Shown here one piece after another: positions 1-7,631 of a stretch of 64,000 bases of DNA; within the stretch, counting starts at the first letter, position 1; each line of letters begins with the position of its first letter. The stretch comes from an uncultured Candidatus Saccharibacteria bacterium. GTDB taxonomy: Bacteria > Patescibacteriota > Saccharimonadia > Saccharimonadales > Saccharimonadaceae. The notes beneath the pieces are model-generated. The model saw nothing but the letters and a program-made list of their open reading frames with translations, did no database searches and had not been told where the DNA came from. The stretch spans positions 1 to 64,000 of the forward strand of contig CAPFSK010000002.1 of the NCBI GenBank assembly GCA_948614045.1, given 5' to 3'. Position numbers and translations under genes: made by a program.

Positions 1-18
1 CATTTTCCTTTTCCTCCA

Positions 19-225
19 TTAGGCACTACCTGGGTAGAGGCAGCGGAGGGGGAAAGCGCCATAATGATTCCAAATACTTGAAGAGTTAAGATTTATTGAG
101 TATGAATTTAAAAGATAGGCCTCAGTATTAGACTTCACAACACTAGACCAATAATCGCCAAAGAATCCCATACCACCAATCGTAGCTTCATCGACATTAA
201 CCCACCCGCTACGGACAAAAGCCAA
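19..225 (-). pseudogene. FISUMP/C-type-lectin-like C-terminal cassette 1 (no start, no promoter)
   Basis: The minus-strand frame reads AFVRSGW, then a variable middle with the GDYWSS signature, and ends FPLRCLYPGSA before TAA. This matches the C-terminal part of the Fib_succ_major/DUF1566-like lectin fold common in Saccharibacteria surface proteins. There is no signal peptide, ATG with ribosome site, or N-terminal domain, so it is a fragment. After the stop the strand reads GGAGGAAAAGG followed by ATG at the window edge, so another gene may follow. The same constant ends recur in eight other places in this window. Whether it is a decayed gene end or a donor cassette cannot be decided from this copy alone. 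Confidence 0.7.
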
Positions 226-237
226 TGGATACTATAA

Positions 238-266
238 TTGACAAAATAATCATCAGGTGATACAAT
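238..266 (+). promoter_or_regulatory. Promoter for the 330 gene (TTGACA-17-TACAAT)
   Basis: A perfect -35 TTGACA (238-243) and -10 TACAAT (261-266) are 17 bp apart. The leader that follows contains a GCCATC/GATGGC hairpin and an AGGAGGTG ribosome site just before the ATG at 330. Confidence 0.8.
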
Positions 267-329
267 ATAGATATGTCCCAGCCATCGCAGATGGCGGTGG
301 GCGAAAATATATTCAGGAGGTGCTAGTTT

Positions 330-755
330 ATGAATGCAAGCACGTTAAAAAATCACAAAAGGAATCAGAAGAAACAGGGAAATACTGAGCGCCGTAAACA
401 GGCGAAGCAGGAAATCGATAAGGCTCTGGACGCCAGAGCAACTGATTTTGCCGAGGATGCTCGCAAAATCAACGAACTCTATGGGAAATATGCGGCAATT
501 AACGACGCCAGCGGCTTCGCCGAGGCTGTCATCGATTACGCCGGCAAGAGTCAGTGTTTGGTAGGGCACATTACGGAGTTTCGTGCCATCATCGACGGTC
601 GTCGCTATCTGGCCATCCCGGGAGATGTGCCTACGCCGCAGCAGGTGGATGAACCTATCCCCGTAGAAGCGGCAAGCGAGGCTTATGATCGTGAGCAGAA
701 GAGTTTGGAGTTCATGAATCGCGAATTCCAGAAGCTTATACGTAAAATTTCCTAA
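330..755 (+). CDS. Hypothetical protein, 141 aa, charged N-terminus
   Basis: I do not recognise this family. The first 40 residues are rich in Lys, Arg, Asn and Gln and look disordered or nucleic-acid binding; the rest is a mixed helical, soluble sequence with no membrane segment or catalytic motif I can name. It is a single-gene unit with its own consensus promoter, a clear AGGAGGTG ribosome site at about 315 and a strong terminator hairpin at 797-821. The opposite strand also has an open frame here, but only this strand has start signals. Confidence 0.75.
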   Translation: MNASTLKNHKRNQKKQGNTERRKQAKQEIDKALDARATDFAEDARKINELYGKYAAINDASGFAEAVIDYAGKSQCLVGHITEFRAIIDGRRYLAIPGDVPTPQQVDEPIPVEAASEAYDREQKSLEFMNREFQKLIRKIS

Positions 756-796
756 CACCTGCATCCTCCGGCCGCTTTTTCTGATTTGCATTTTAA

Positions 797-825
797 GCCC
801 CGCCAATACTATCGGCGGGGCAATT
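797..825 (+). terminator. Rho-independent terminator after the 330 gene
   Basis: GCCCCGCC (797-804) and GGCGGGGC (814-821) form a perfect 8-bp stem with a 9-nt loop, followed by a short T-rich tract. Confidence 0.75.
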
Positions 826-828
826 TTA

Positions 829-857
829 TTGACTTTTTCGCCTCAGTGTGCTATAAT
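829..857 (+). promoter_or_regulatory. rpsJ promoter
   Basis: TTGACT (829-834), a 17-bp spacer ending in TGTGC, and TATAAT (852-857). The roughly 85-nt leader has complementary GCCCTA (near 882) and TAGGGC (near 925), so the ribosome site lies beside a foldable stem. Confidence 0.8.
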
Positions 858-946
858 GGAATCATAAGGTATAAGTATTGCCCTAAAAATTCATCGACAA
901 TCCGTCTAGAGATTATCTGAAGTTATAGGGCGAAGAAAGGAAAAAC

Positions 947-1276
947 ATGACCGAAGCCAAGAAAAACGAAGGCTTGAAAATCCGTATCCGCCTCAAGGCG
1001 TACGACCATCGCGTGATTGACCAGAGCGCGAAACAAATTGTTGACACTGCGATTCGCACCGGTGCGACCGTTTCTGGTCCAGTGCCATTGCCAACTAAGC
1101 GCAGCACTTTTACTGTCGTGAAGTCGCCACACGTCTACAAGACTGGCGGTGAAGCTTTCGAGATGAAGGTTCACAAGCGCCTGATTGATGTCTCGAACGC
1201 TACGCCAAAGACGATTGATTCTCTGCAGAATCTCTCGCTCCCAGCCGGCGTCGATGCTGAGATTAAGATGCTTTAG
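947..1276 (+). CDS. rpsJ: 30S ribosomal protein S10
   Basis: S10 of the small ribosomal subunit head, also the antitermination factor NusE in other bacteria. The 109-aa protein shows the family core (IRIRLKAYDH near the start, GPVPLPTKRSTFTV in the middle, HKRLIDVSNATP near the end) and is of normal length. The start has an AGAAAGGA ribosome site at about 935. In most bacteria rpsJ heads the S10 operon; here it is a single gene between its own promoter and a terminator, next to a Mur ligase, so its coordination with other ribosomal genes must be indirect. Confidence 0.95.
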   Translation: MTEAKKNEGLKIRIRLKAYDHRVIDQSAKQIVDTAIRTGATVSGPVPLPTKRSTFTVVKSPHVYKTGGEAFEMKVHKRLIDVSNATPKTIDSLQNLSLPAGVDAEIKML

Positions 1277-1290
1277 GGGGGGCTTAATAG

Positions 1291-1319
1291 AAAATCCACT
1301 CTTAAGGAGTGGATTTTTT
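1291..1319 (+). terminator. Terminator after rpsJ
   Basis: AAAATCCACTC (1291-1301) pairs with GAGTGGATTTT (1307-1317) and is followed by further T residues. Confidence 0.85.
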
Positions 1320-1362
1320 GATCGCTAGCTCCATATAGCGCTTTCTGTGCTATAATCAATAC

Positions 1363-2634
1363 ATGACATTGGTAATGCGTCTGAAGAAACGCTTTTATTT
1401 CGTAGCTGCTGGTTATTTCCGTTTTTTTGCAAATTTTGCCCTCCGGCGTTGGAAGCCACGCGTGATTGCAATTACCGGTTCCGCTGGTAAGACGACCATG
1501 CTCCATCTCGTTGAATTTGAGCTTGGCGACAGGGCGCATTATTCCCACGATGCGAATTCTGCATTCGGTATTGCTTTTGACCTTCTGGGAATGGACGGTG
1601 TGCGCGGTTCGAAGTTGCGCTGGCTGAAGTTAATTTTCCAGGCGCCTTTGCGTGCCTTACATTATAAGCGCAGCGGTGAGTTTTATATTGTTGAGATCGA
1701 CGGCGAGCGCCCGCGCGAGACCGAGTTTCTTGCCAGCTGGCTAAAGCCGGAAGTTACGCTCTGGGTGTCTCTCGGCTTATCGCACGCAGTGCAGTTTGAG
1801 CAAGAAGTTAAGGAGGGCAAATTCCCAAATCTCGAAGAAGCGATTGCGCATGAATTCGCTACTTTGCCACAGAATACGACGGGGCGCGTTTATATCGACG
1901 CCGATAACGAGTTAATGCGTCGTTCGACCGAGGGGATCAAGGCTGAAGTTATTGCCGTGAGCCGAGACGCGCTGAAACGCTACAATGTCTACCCGATGCG
2001 TACTGATTTTGTCTTTGAAACGGCTTCATTTCACTTCGCTCAGCCCCAGCCTAGAGACATCGCAGTTCAGCTACTTATGCTTGAAGACCTAGTTGAGTAT
2101 CTAAAAATTCCGCTGAAGACTGACTTTTCGGCTATGCCAGTTCCGCCTGGACGCAGTAGTTATTTTGCTGGGAAGAATGGCCTGAAAATCATTGATAGTA
2201 GCTATAATGCTCATATTATTAGCATGGCTAGCATGCTTGAGATGGTGGGGAGTCTTCACGCTGGACATAAGTGGCTCGTGATTGGCGATATTGTCGACCA
2301 AGGCTCGCTTGAGCAGGAAGAGCATCGTAAACTGGCCGACCTGATTGCGGACGCGAACCCAGAAATGGTGATTTTAGTCGGCCGACGGACGAAAGAGTAC
2401 ACTGCGCCGCGGCTACGTGAACTTGGTGTCGAGACTCGGACGACGCTTGACCCGCATAAGGCTCTGAAGTTTATCGAAGAGAATACCAGCGGCGATGAAA
2501 CTTTAATCTTCAAGGGCAGCCAGTATCTTGAATGGATTATCGAACAACTACTGGAAAATCCCGAAGATGCCGCAAAACTCCCACGCCGTGAACCCGCCGC
2601 CGTGAAGCGTCGTGCGAAATGGGGGCTGAACTAA
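1363..2634 (+). CDS. Mur ligase family protein, MurF-like
   Basis: An ATP-dependent amide ligase resembling UDP-MurNAc-tripeptide:D-Ala-D-Ala ligase. After a hydrophobic N-terminal helix (residues 10-30) comes the P-loop GSAGKTT (39-45). Farther on is DSSYNAH (about 275), matching the DDSYNANP motif of MurF-type ligases, then a C-terminal domain with GDIVDQG. The 423-aa length fits. The -10 TATAAT (1351-1356) lies only 6 nt before the ATG, so the mRNA is probably leaderless. It heads a run of tightly linked envelope genes to 7156. Whether it acts in the canonical MurF step or in a side reaction is uncertain; the hydrophobic N-terminus is unusual for MurF. Confidence 0.8.
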   Translation: MTLVMRLKKRFYFVAAGYFRFFANFALRRWKPRVIAITGSAGKTTMLHLVEFELGDRAHYSHDANSAFGIAFDLLGMDGVRGSKLRWLKLIFQAPLRALHYKRSGEFYIVEIDGERPRETEFLASWLKPEVTLWVSLGLSHAVQFEQEVKEGKFPNLEEAIAHEFATLPQNTTGRVYIDADNELMRRSTEGIKAEVIAVSRDALKRYNVYPMRTDFVFETASFHFAQPQPRDIAVQLLMLEDLVEYLKIPLKTDFSAMPVPPGRSSYFAGKNGLKIIDSSYNAHIISMASMLEMVGSLHAGHKWLVIGDIVDQGSLEQEEHRKLADLIADANPEMVILVGRRTKEYTAPRLRELGVETRTTLDPHKALKFIEENTSGDETLIFKGSQYLEWIIEQLLENPEDAAKLPRREPAAVKRRAKWGLN

Positions 2635-3924
2635 ATGGCGAAGACGAAATTATATATTATCCATGGTTGGACTTATACCGTCGCTCCTTGGGAAAAGACG
2701 CTCAAATTATTGGAGAAAAAGAACGTTGACGTCGAAATGCTACATGTGCCAGGCTTGACGACTTCCTCCAAAAAGGTTTGGACGATTGAAGAGTATGTGA
2801 AGTGGGCTGACCGCAATATCCCGGATGGTGCGATCGCTTTGGGGCATAGTAATGGGGGGAGGATTTTATTGAATTTGTGTAGTGCGAACCCGGAGAAGCT
2901 GAAGCAGCTGATTCTACTCGATGCCGCTGGAGTGTATGAAACGTCGTCGAAGCGCGACGTTGCCCGCAGCCTGTCGAAAAAGCTGAGTTTTTTGAAAAAA
3001 GTTCCAGGCTTGACGAAAGTCTGGCATAAGCTGACTGGCGCGACCGATTACGCTAAGGCTCCGCAGAACATGAAAGAAACCTTGGCAAACATGCTGGAAT
3101 CAGACAAGAAACTTGATTTAACGAAAGTGACTACGCCTACATCGATTCTTTGGGGTGAAGCTGATGCTGTGACACCTCCACGCCAAGCCGAAGTCATGCA
3201 TGAAAAAATTCCTAACAATGACCTCGAAATATATCCTGACTGGACGCACGCACCATATATTTCCCATCCAGCAGAGCTTGCGAAGGCAATCCTGAAAGTA
3301 TTAGGGCATCCGCCAGATGTCAAACCGGTCGTAGAGGAAACTGTATCTGATACGACTAAGGTTTCAGCGGCACTGGCGATTAAACGCGCTGAGAAACCGA
3401 CTTTAAAAGCGAGCAGTGAAACGAATGGTGTAGCTCCTGATGTGCCAACTAAGTTAACCTTGCGTAAGGAAGGCAGCCCGACTGAAGGCATGGTCGTGAG
3501 CGACGACGAGGGCGCGGCGGTTAAGTACGAAGCGAAAGTTACGCGAACCCCGAAAAAAATCACCGACACCGCTAAAGTCTCGGCCTCCGCTGGTTTTCGC
3601 AAAGCTCTGAGCCGTAAAAAGACTCCTGATACCGACGCCGCGCTCAGTTCAGCTTCGGCCAGCCTAAAAAAAGGCAACGGCGCAAAGAATGTGGATGACG
3701 CAAAAACCCGATCGGCCGCTCTTGCTATTAAAAAAAGTGGCGCGAAGGAGACGAAAGAGGAAGAGCCGAAGAGTGTCGTACCTGAAGAAGTTTCATTTGT
3801 TGAACTCGAACCGGTTGTGCCGGTTGGTATGATTTCTAGCGCCGATGTACTAGAGAGTAAGGGTAGACATAGGTCAAAGATGGCAGGGAAGAAATCGAAG
3901 TCTACGAAGAAAGGCAAATCATGA
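2635..3924 (+). CDS. Alpha/beta hydrolase with long Lys/Ala-rich tail
   Basis: The first ~225 residues form an alpha/beta hydrolase: a HGWTY oxyanion-type loop near the start, the nucleophile elbow GHSNGG (about 70-75), and a late acid/His region with WTHAPYISHPAE. The last ~200 residues are low complexity and contain three imperfect repeats of a T-K-V-S-A-A-L-A-I-K-type motif, which looks like a disordered or wall-associated extension. There is no signal peptide. It begins immediately after the MurF-like gene stop and overlaps the next gene (ATGA at 3921-3924). The substrate cannot be inferred. Confidence 0.75.
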   Translation: MAKTKLYIIHGWTYTVAPWEKTLKLLEKKNVDVEMLHVPGLTTSSKKVWTIEEYVKWADRNIPDGAIALGHSNGGRILLNLCSANPEKLKQLILLDAAGVYETSSKRDVARSLSKKLSFLKKVPGLTKVWHKLTGATDYAKAPQNMKETLANMLESDKKLDLTKVTTPTSILWGEADAVTPPRQAEVMHEKIPNNDLEIYPDWTHAPYISHPAELAKAILKVLGHPPDVKPVVEETVSDTTKVSAALAIKRAEKPTLKASSETNGVAPDVPTKLTLRKEGSPTEGMVVSDDEGAAVKYEAKVTRTPKKITDTAKVSASAGFRKALSRKKTPDTDAALSSASASLKKGNGAKNVDDAKTRSAALAIKKSGAKETKEEEPKSVVPEEVSFVELEPVVPVGMISSADVLESKGRHRSKMAGKKSKSTKKGKS

Positions 3925-5024
3925 TTTTTCTGGGCCAAGCCTCGAATTATCGCCCTAGTCAGGCCTTGGGGCATCTTTTTGCCTGGGGTAGCAAAAAGGA
4001 CTCTTTAGAGTTGAAACGCAAGCTCGCCGAGAGGTATGGCGCTAAGGTTGATGATGTATGCCTGTATCATACCGGGCGTTCAGCGCTTGCAGCCGGGATT
4101 CAAGCCGTCGCGCCTGAAGGTAGCGGAGTTGTAATCCCTGGACTGACTTGTATTGCGGTCGTTCGTGCAGTGCGTGCGGCTGGTTGCGTGCCGATTTTTG
4201 TCGATATTGACCCTGAGACACTGCAGTATGACTGGAATGCTCTTGACAAAACGCTAAAGGTTTGCTATAATGTAAGTACAATAGTAGCGCAAAATACCCT
4301 TGGGCTACCGCTTGACATGGAGAAGCTCGAAAAAGTCGCTCACCAGCACGATTTGAAGATTGTTGAAGATTTGGCACACTCGGCTGGGCGATTCTATCCC
4401 GACGGCCGTGAGATTGGTACGGTTGGGGTCGCGAGCGCACTAAGTTTTGGCAAGGGGAAAGCAATCGATACGATGGCTGGCGGGGCGTTGGTCTTGCGCG
4501 GCAGGGCGCGCGTAAAGCCAGTGCAGCCGACGCAGAAACCGTGTCGCGGTGATCGCTGGCGCGAAAGATGGTATCCAGTACTGGGCACGATTATGAGGGC
4601 GGGGTATCATATTGGGCTAGGAAAGGTATTTACGGCGGTATTTTTGAAATTTAAATGGATTCAAAAATCAGCAGATGCGGAGTTGAGTCTTAATACTAGA
4701 TTGACACATTGGCAAGCGAAGTTGGCGGGCAGACAGTTGGAAAGTTTGCCAAGTACGCCATTGCGTGGACATGCCTTTATTCAGAAGCGAGATGAGCTGT
4801 TGAAGATATTGAAGTCAAAGGGGTATTATTTAGATGAAATCTGGTACGATACGCCGGTTTCACCGGCACGCTACGCTAAAGAGGCGGCTTTCCCGGAGAG
4901 CGAATGTCCGAATACAGTGAAGGTTGCGGCTGAAATCATTAATTATCCGAGCTGGTATAGCGCCGAACAACTTGCTCCAGTGAAAGAAATCGTCCATAAA
5001 TGGCAAAAAGGGGCGCATGAGTAA
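3921..5024 (+). CDS. DegT/DnrJ/EryC1/StrS-type PLP aminotransferase
   Basis: The fold-type I aminotransferase signature of the DegT sugar-aminotransferase family is visible: TGRSALAAGI (PLP phosphate cup, about 51-60), VEDLAHSAG (about 148-156) and SFGKGKAIDTMAGG (175-188), whose lysine would form the PLP Schiff base. The 367-aa length fits. It overlaps the previous gene by 4 nt and the next by 8 nt. In this family the usual reaction is transamination of a nucleotide-linked keto sugar; next to FemAB-like genes, amino-sugar or peptide modification of the envelope is a reasonable inference. A consensus promoter is embedded at 4243-4271. Confidence 0.8.
   Translation: MIFLGQASNYRPSQALGHLFAWGSKKDSLELKRKLAERYGAKVDDVCLYHTGRSALAAGIQAVAPEGSGVVIPGLTCIAVVRAVRAAGCVPIFVDIDPETLQYDWNALDKTLKVCYNVSTIVAQNTLGLPLDMEKLEKVAHQHDLKIVEDLAHSAGRFYPDGREIGTVGVASALSFGKGKAIDTMAGGALVLRGRARVKPVQPTQKPCRGDRWRERWYPVLGTIMRAGYHIGLGKVFTAVFLKFKWIQKSADAELSLNTRLTHWQAKLAGRQLESLPSTPLRGHAFIQKRDELLKILKSKGYYLDEIWYDTPVSPARYAKEAAFPESECPNTVKVAAEIINYPSWYSAEQLAPVKEIVHKWQKGAHE
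4243..4271 (+). promoter_or_regulatory. Intragenic promoter inside the aminotransferase gene
   Basis: TTGACA (4243-4248), 17 bp, TATAAT (4266-4271) preceded by TTTGC, on the coding strand. It could supply extra transcript for the two FemAB-like genes downstream. An in-frame ATG exists at 4317 but has no ribosome site. Confidence 0.5.
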
Positions 5025-6078
5025 TATGGGGAAGGCAGAGCAAGGGGTACGTCCAGAGCGGGCAGCGCTGGAAGAAAAATGGCAGCAGATTCAGGCGCGT
5101 TTTTCGGAGGCGAATTTCTTGCAGTCGCCAGCTTGGCAGAAGATGAATGAACTGGTGGGGCATAAGGTGATTATTGACGCCAGCGACGATACTTGGTGTC
5201 TGATGATCGTGAAGGATGCGAAGCGCGGACGCTATCTCGAAGTCCCGGGTGGACCGCTCGTAGATTGGGGGGATGAGGAGCAAGTTAGGCGGGTTTTTGG
5301 GCGGATTCGTGAGACTGCCAGACTAGAAAAATGTGTTTTCGTGCGGCTTCGACCACAACTCGAGCGGAATGCGGAAAATGAAGCGCGCCTGGAGGCATTA
5401 GGAGCGATGAAGGCTCCGATGCACCTGCACGCTGAACATACGGTCATCATTGACCTGACCGAGAGCGAAGAGCAGTTGTTGAAGAATATGCGCAAGCAGA
5501 CTCGGTATGAGGTTAGGCGTGCTGAGAAACTAGGGATTAAGGTCGAATGGGGAAATGGCGAGGAGTTGTTTCGCGAATTTCATGCCGTGCAAGCGGAGAC
5601 CGCAGCACGGCAAAAGTTTGTTCCGCCCGATTTGAAAACGCTGTTGGCCGAGCGCGAAGCCTTTGGTGGGTACGCGCGGATCTATGTCGCGCGTACAGCG
5701 GAGAGCGAAGCGGTGGCATATGGGCTTGTATTGATTGATGGAATAGAGGCGGAGTATTTCGAGGCCGCTTCGACGGAGCTGAACCGTAAAATCCCGGGGG
5801 CATATGCCTTACAATGGCAAGTGATGCGCGATTTGAAGGCGCTAGATGTTAGACGGTATAATTTGTGGGGCATTGCGCCGTTAAAAGTTACCGGAGGCAA
5901 AGGGCAACATGTTGTCGCAGATTCGAAGCATCGTTACGCTGGTGTTACGACTTTCAAGACCGGCTTCGGCGGTGAGGTCATAGAATATGTCCCAGCGCAG
6001 GATATTATAATTAAGCGAATGAGGTATGGTGCGAATTGGTTAATTGAGGCTATTAGAAAAAAGAAAAGACATCTATAA
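5017..6078 (+). CDS. FemAB-like peptidyltransferase 1
   Basis: A member of the FemA/FemB/FemX (double GNAT fold) family, which transfers amino acids from aminoacyl-tRNA to the peptidoglycan stem peptide. Family features seen are FLQSPAW near residue 30, the PGGPLVDW strand, MRKQTRYEVRRAEK (basic helix) and a C-terminal YNLWGI with FKTGFGGE. Length 353 aa. It starts inside the end of the aminotransferase gene (translational coupling). It is about one third identical by eye to the next gene, so the pair arose by duplication. Cell-wall cross-bridge synthesis is the likely role. Confidence 0.85.
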   Translation: MSNMGKAEQGVRPERAALEEKWQQIQARFSEANFLQSPAWQKMNELVGHKVIIDASDDTWCLMIVKDAKRGRYLEVPGGPLVDWGDEEQVRRVFGRIRETARLEKCVFVRLRPQLERNAENEARLEALGAMKAPMHLHAEHTVIIDLTESEEQLLKNMRKQTRYEVRRAEKLGIKVEWGNGEELFREFHAVQAETAARQKFVPPDLKTLLAEREAFGGYARIYVARTAESEAVAYGLVLIDGIEAEYFEAASTELNRKIPGAYALQWQVMRDLKALDVRRYNLWGIAPLKVTGGKGQHVVADSKHRYAGVTTFKTGFGGEVIEYVPAQDIIIKRMRYGANWLIEAIRKKKRHL

Positions 6079-6136
6079 TTCAATTATAGCACAGATATTA
6101 GAAAAAGTCAATATTAATCAATTGAAACGGAGCAAA

Positions 6137-7156
6137 ATGAAGATCATCGACGCTAAAAATCGTGAAAAATGGGATCAATTTGTCACTAGTCATCCAGAAG
6201 CGAATTTTCTACAATCATGGGATTTTTATGAGTTTCATCAAAGCCGTGGGAATGAGGTCGTACGTCGCGTTGCCCTAGACGATAATGGCGAAATCGTTGC
6301 CGCATACGCCGGTGTCGTCGAGGATGCGAAACGTGGCCGACACCTCGCGGTGGCGGGCGGACCGATTTTGAATTGGGGCCAGCTGGAGCTGGTGGAGGCG
6401 ATTTTCCGAGATATGGCCGAACAAGGCAAAACGCATAAATGCGTTTTTGTACGGGTCCGCCCGCAGCTCGAGCGGAGCATTGAGAGTCTGGAACTGATGC
6501 GGAGGCTCGGTGCGAAGCCGGCGCCGATGTATTTGTCGGTTGAGTTCGCTGGAGTGCTGAATCTCGAAAAGGATGAGGACGAGATTTTGAAAGGCATGCG
6601 CCAGAGGTTGCGACGCGCACTGCGTAAAGGCGCAAAAAACGGCATCGAAATCGAAAAAAGTACCGACCCGCAGGACATCCACGAGTTTTATGAAATCCAG
6701 AAGCAGACCGCCGGTCGACATGGGTTTGTTGCCTTTTCTGAGGATTTTCTAACGAAGCAGTTCTCGGCTTTTGCGAAGCATGGCGAGGCAGTGCTGTATT
6801 CCGCGAAATACCAAGGCGAAACTTTGGCACAAAACTTTATGATTTTTTATGGCAATGAGGCCTCATATCACTATGGCGTCAGCTCAGAACTCGGAACGAA
6901 GCTATCTGGAGCACCACTGTTACATATGGAAGCGATGCGCGATGCACGTGAGCGGGGAATTGGACGATATAATTTTTGGGGAATTGTCGGTGAAGATGAG
7001 ACTTGGCATCGCTTCTATGGGGTTTCGCAGTTTAAGCGTGGTTTTGGTGTCGAAGAGTTTAAATATGTTCCGGCTCATGATATTGTGCTAAAGCTGGGTC
7101 GATATGCGGTAACGAAGCTCATTGAAGGTGTACGCAAAAAAGTCCGGCACGTTTAG
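6137..7156 (+). CDS. FemAB-like peptidyltransferase 2
   Basis: A paralogue of the preceding gene with the same landmarks: ANFLQSWDFYEFH, VAGGPILNWG, MRQRLRRALRKG and YNFWGI, followed by FKRGFGVE. I place the start at the ATG at 6137 because the FemAB homology begins there (MKIIDAKNREKWD) and CGGAGC precedes it; a longer in-frame reading from 6044 overlaps the previous gene and adds unrelated residues. Two FemABs in series suggest stepwise addition of two bridge residues, as for FemX/FemA in Gram-positives (inference). A hairpin at 7161-7192 follows. Confidence 0.85.
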   Translation: MKIIDAKNREKWDQFVTSHPEANFLQSWDFYEFHQSRGNEVVRRVALDDNGEIVAAYAGVVEDAKRGRHLAVAGGPILNWGQLELVEAIFRDMAEQGKTHKCVFVRVRPQLERSIESLELMRRLGAKPAPMYLSVEFAGVLNLEKDEDEILKGMRQRLRRALRKGAKNGIEIEKSTDPQDIHEFYEIQKQTAGRHGFVAFSEDFLTKQFSAFAKHGEAVLYSAKYQGETLAQNFMIFYGNEASYHYGVSSELGTKLSGAPLLHMEAMRDARERGIGRYNFWGIVGEDETWHRFYGVSQFKRGFGVEEFKYVPAHDIVLKLGRYAVTKLIEGVRKKVRHV

Positions 7157-7160
7157 TATA

Positions 7161-7194
7161 AAGCCCTCAAACGCAATAGATGCGACGAGGGCCT
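7161..7194. terminator. Hairpin between convergent transcripts
   Basis: GCCCTC/GAGGGC and inner CGCA/TGCG form a two-part stem. It separates the FemAB operon (plus) from the cassette transcript (minus). The run of T on the minus-strand side is the better terminator tail. Confidence 0.55.
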
Positions 7195-7227
7195 TCACAA
7201 GGAAAGATCGGCACCGAACTGGGCAAC

Positions 7228-7428
7228 CTAGAGGCAGCGGAGGGGGAAACCGTTCCAACGATTGTTGTTGTTTGACGGATAGACTTCACTTGGATTAACG
7301 CCTAAGTTGTAAGCGTTGGTAGTAGATTTAGCGGTGCGAGACCATCCGTAAAGATTGTTGCCGACGTTGTAGACCGCGCCACTATTAGTATTGACGTTCC
7401 CGCTACGGACAAAAGCCAAGCCAGGCAA
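7228..7428 (-). pseudogene. FISUMP-like cassette 2, Asn-rich
   Basis: The frame reads LAFVRSGNVNT, a middle with YGWSRTAKSTTNAYNL, then PSNNNNRWNGFPLRCL and a stop. Many variable positions are AAC/AAT codons, giving the Asn-rich look of a diversity-generating-retroelement template, although no reverse transcriptase is in the window. The 3' flank differs from other cassettes: instead of YPGSA it runs into CAGTTCGGTGCCGATCTTTC, also found after cassette 9. Upstream on the same strand is a conserved structured RNA with its own -10. Confidence 0.65.
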
Positions 7429-7429
7429 A

Positions 7430-7606
7430 CTTTCTAAAAAGAAATCACTTTCTTCGGTTCAGCCTTAGCAAAACCCAATTTTCTTGTCTCCTTTTGTCGT
7501 CCTTAGACTCTTGGAGCGTGATTTCACGATCTTTCAGGCGGAACCTTGAGCGGTCGGAGCTTGACCTCTATCACCGCTCGCCGTTCCCATGAGCCTAAAA
7601 CTCACT
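7430..7606 (-). ncRNA. Structured RNA upstream of cassette 2 (copy A)
   Basis: The minus strand has an extended -10 TGCTAAAAT (7612-7619), then GGGAAC, a stem GAGCGGT/ACCGCTC enclosing the loop element GAGGTCAAGCTCC (7556-7568), GGTTCC, and TGAAAGATCGTGAA (7523-7536). Copy B at 50790-50966 keeps all loop motifs and the spacing to within one base, while the stem sequence is replaced by CTACAAC/GTTGTA. Those compensatory changes indicate selection on RNA structure. It resembles no RNA family I can name. GAAAGATCG in the leader is complementary to CGATCTTTC after the cassette, so the transcript could close on itself. Confidence 0.6.
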
Positions 7607-7631
7607 ATTTCATTTTAGCATAAGCCGTTTA

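Noticed and set aside
3048..3974. 308-codon open frame on the minus strand opposite the hydrolase tail
   Set aside because: It is a shadow of the low-complexity Lys/Ala-rich coding sequence, with no promoter or ribosome site.
7228..7428. A diversity-generating retroelement template region
   Set aside because: The Asn-codon-rich cassette is suggestive, but no reverse transcriptase or accessory gene is in the window and other cassettes differ at non-adenine positions. Kept only as a possibility.
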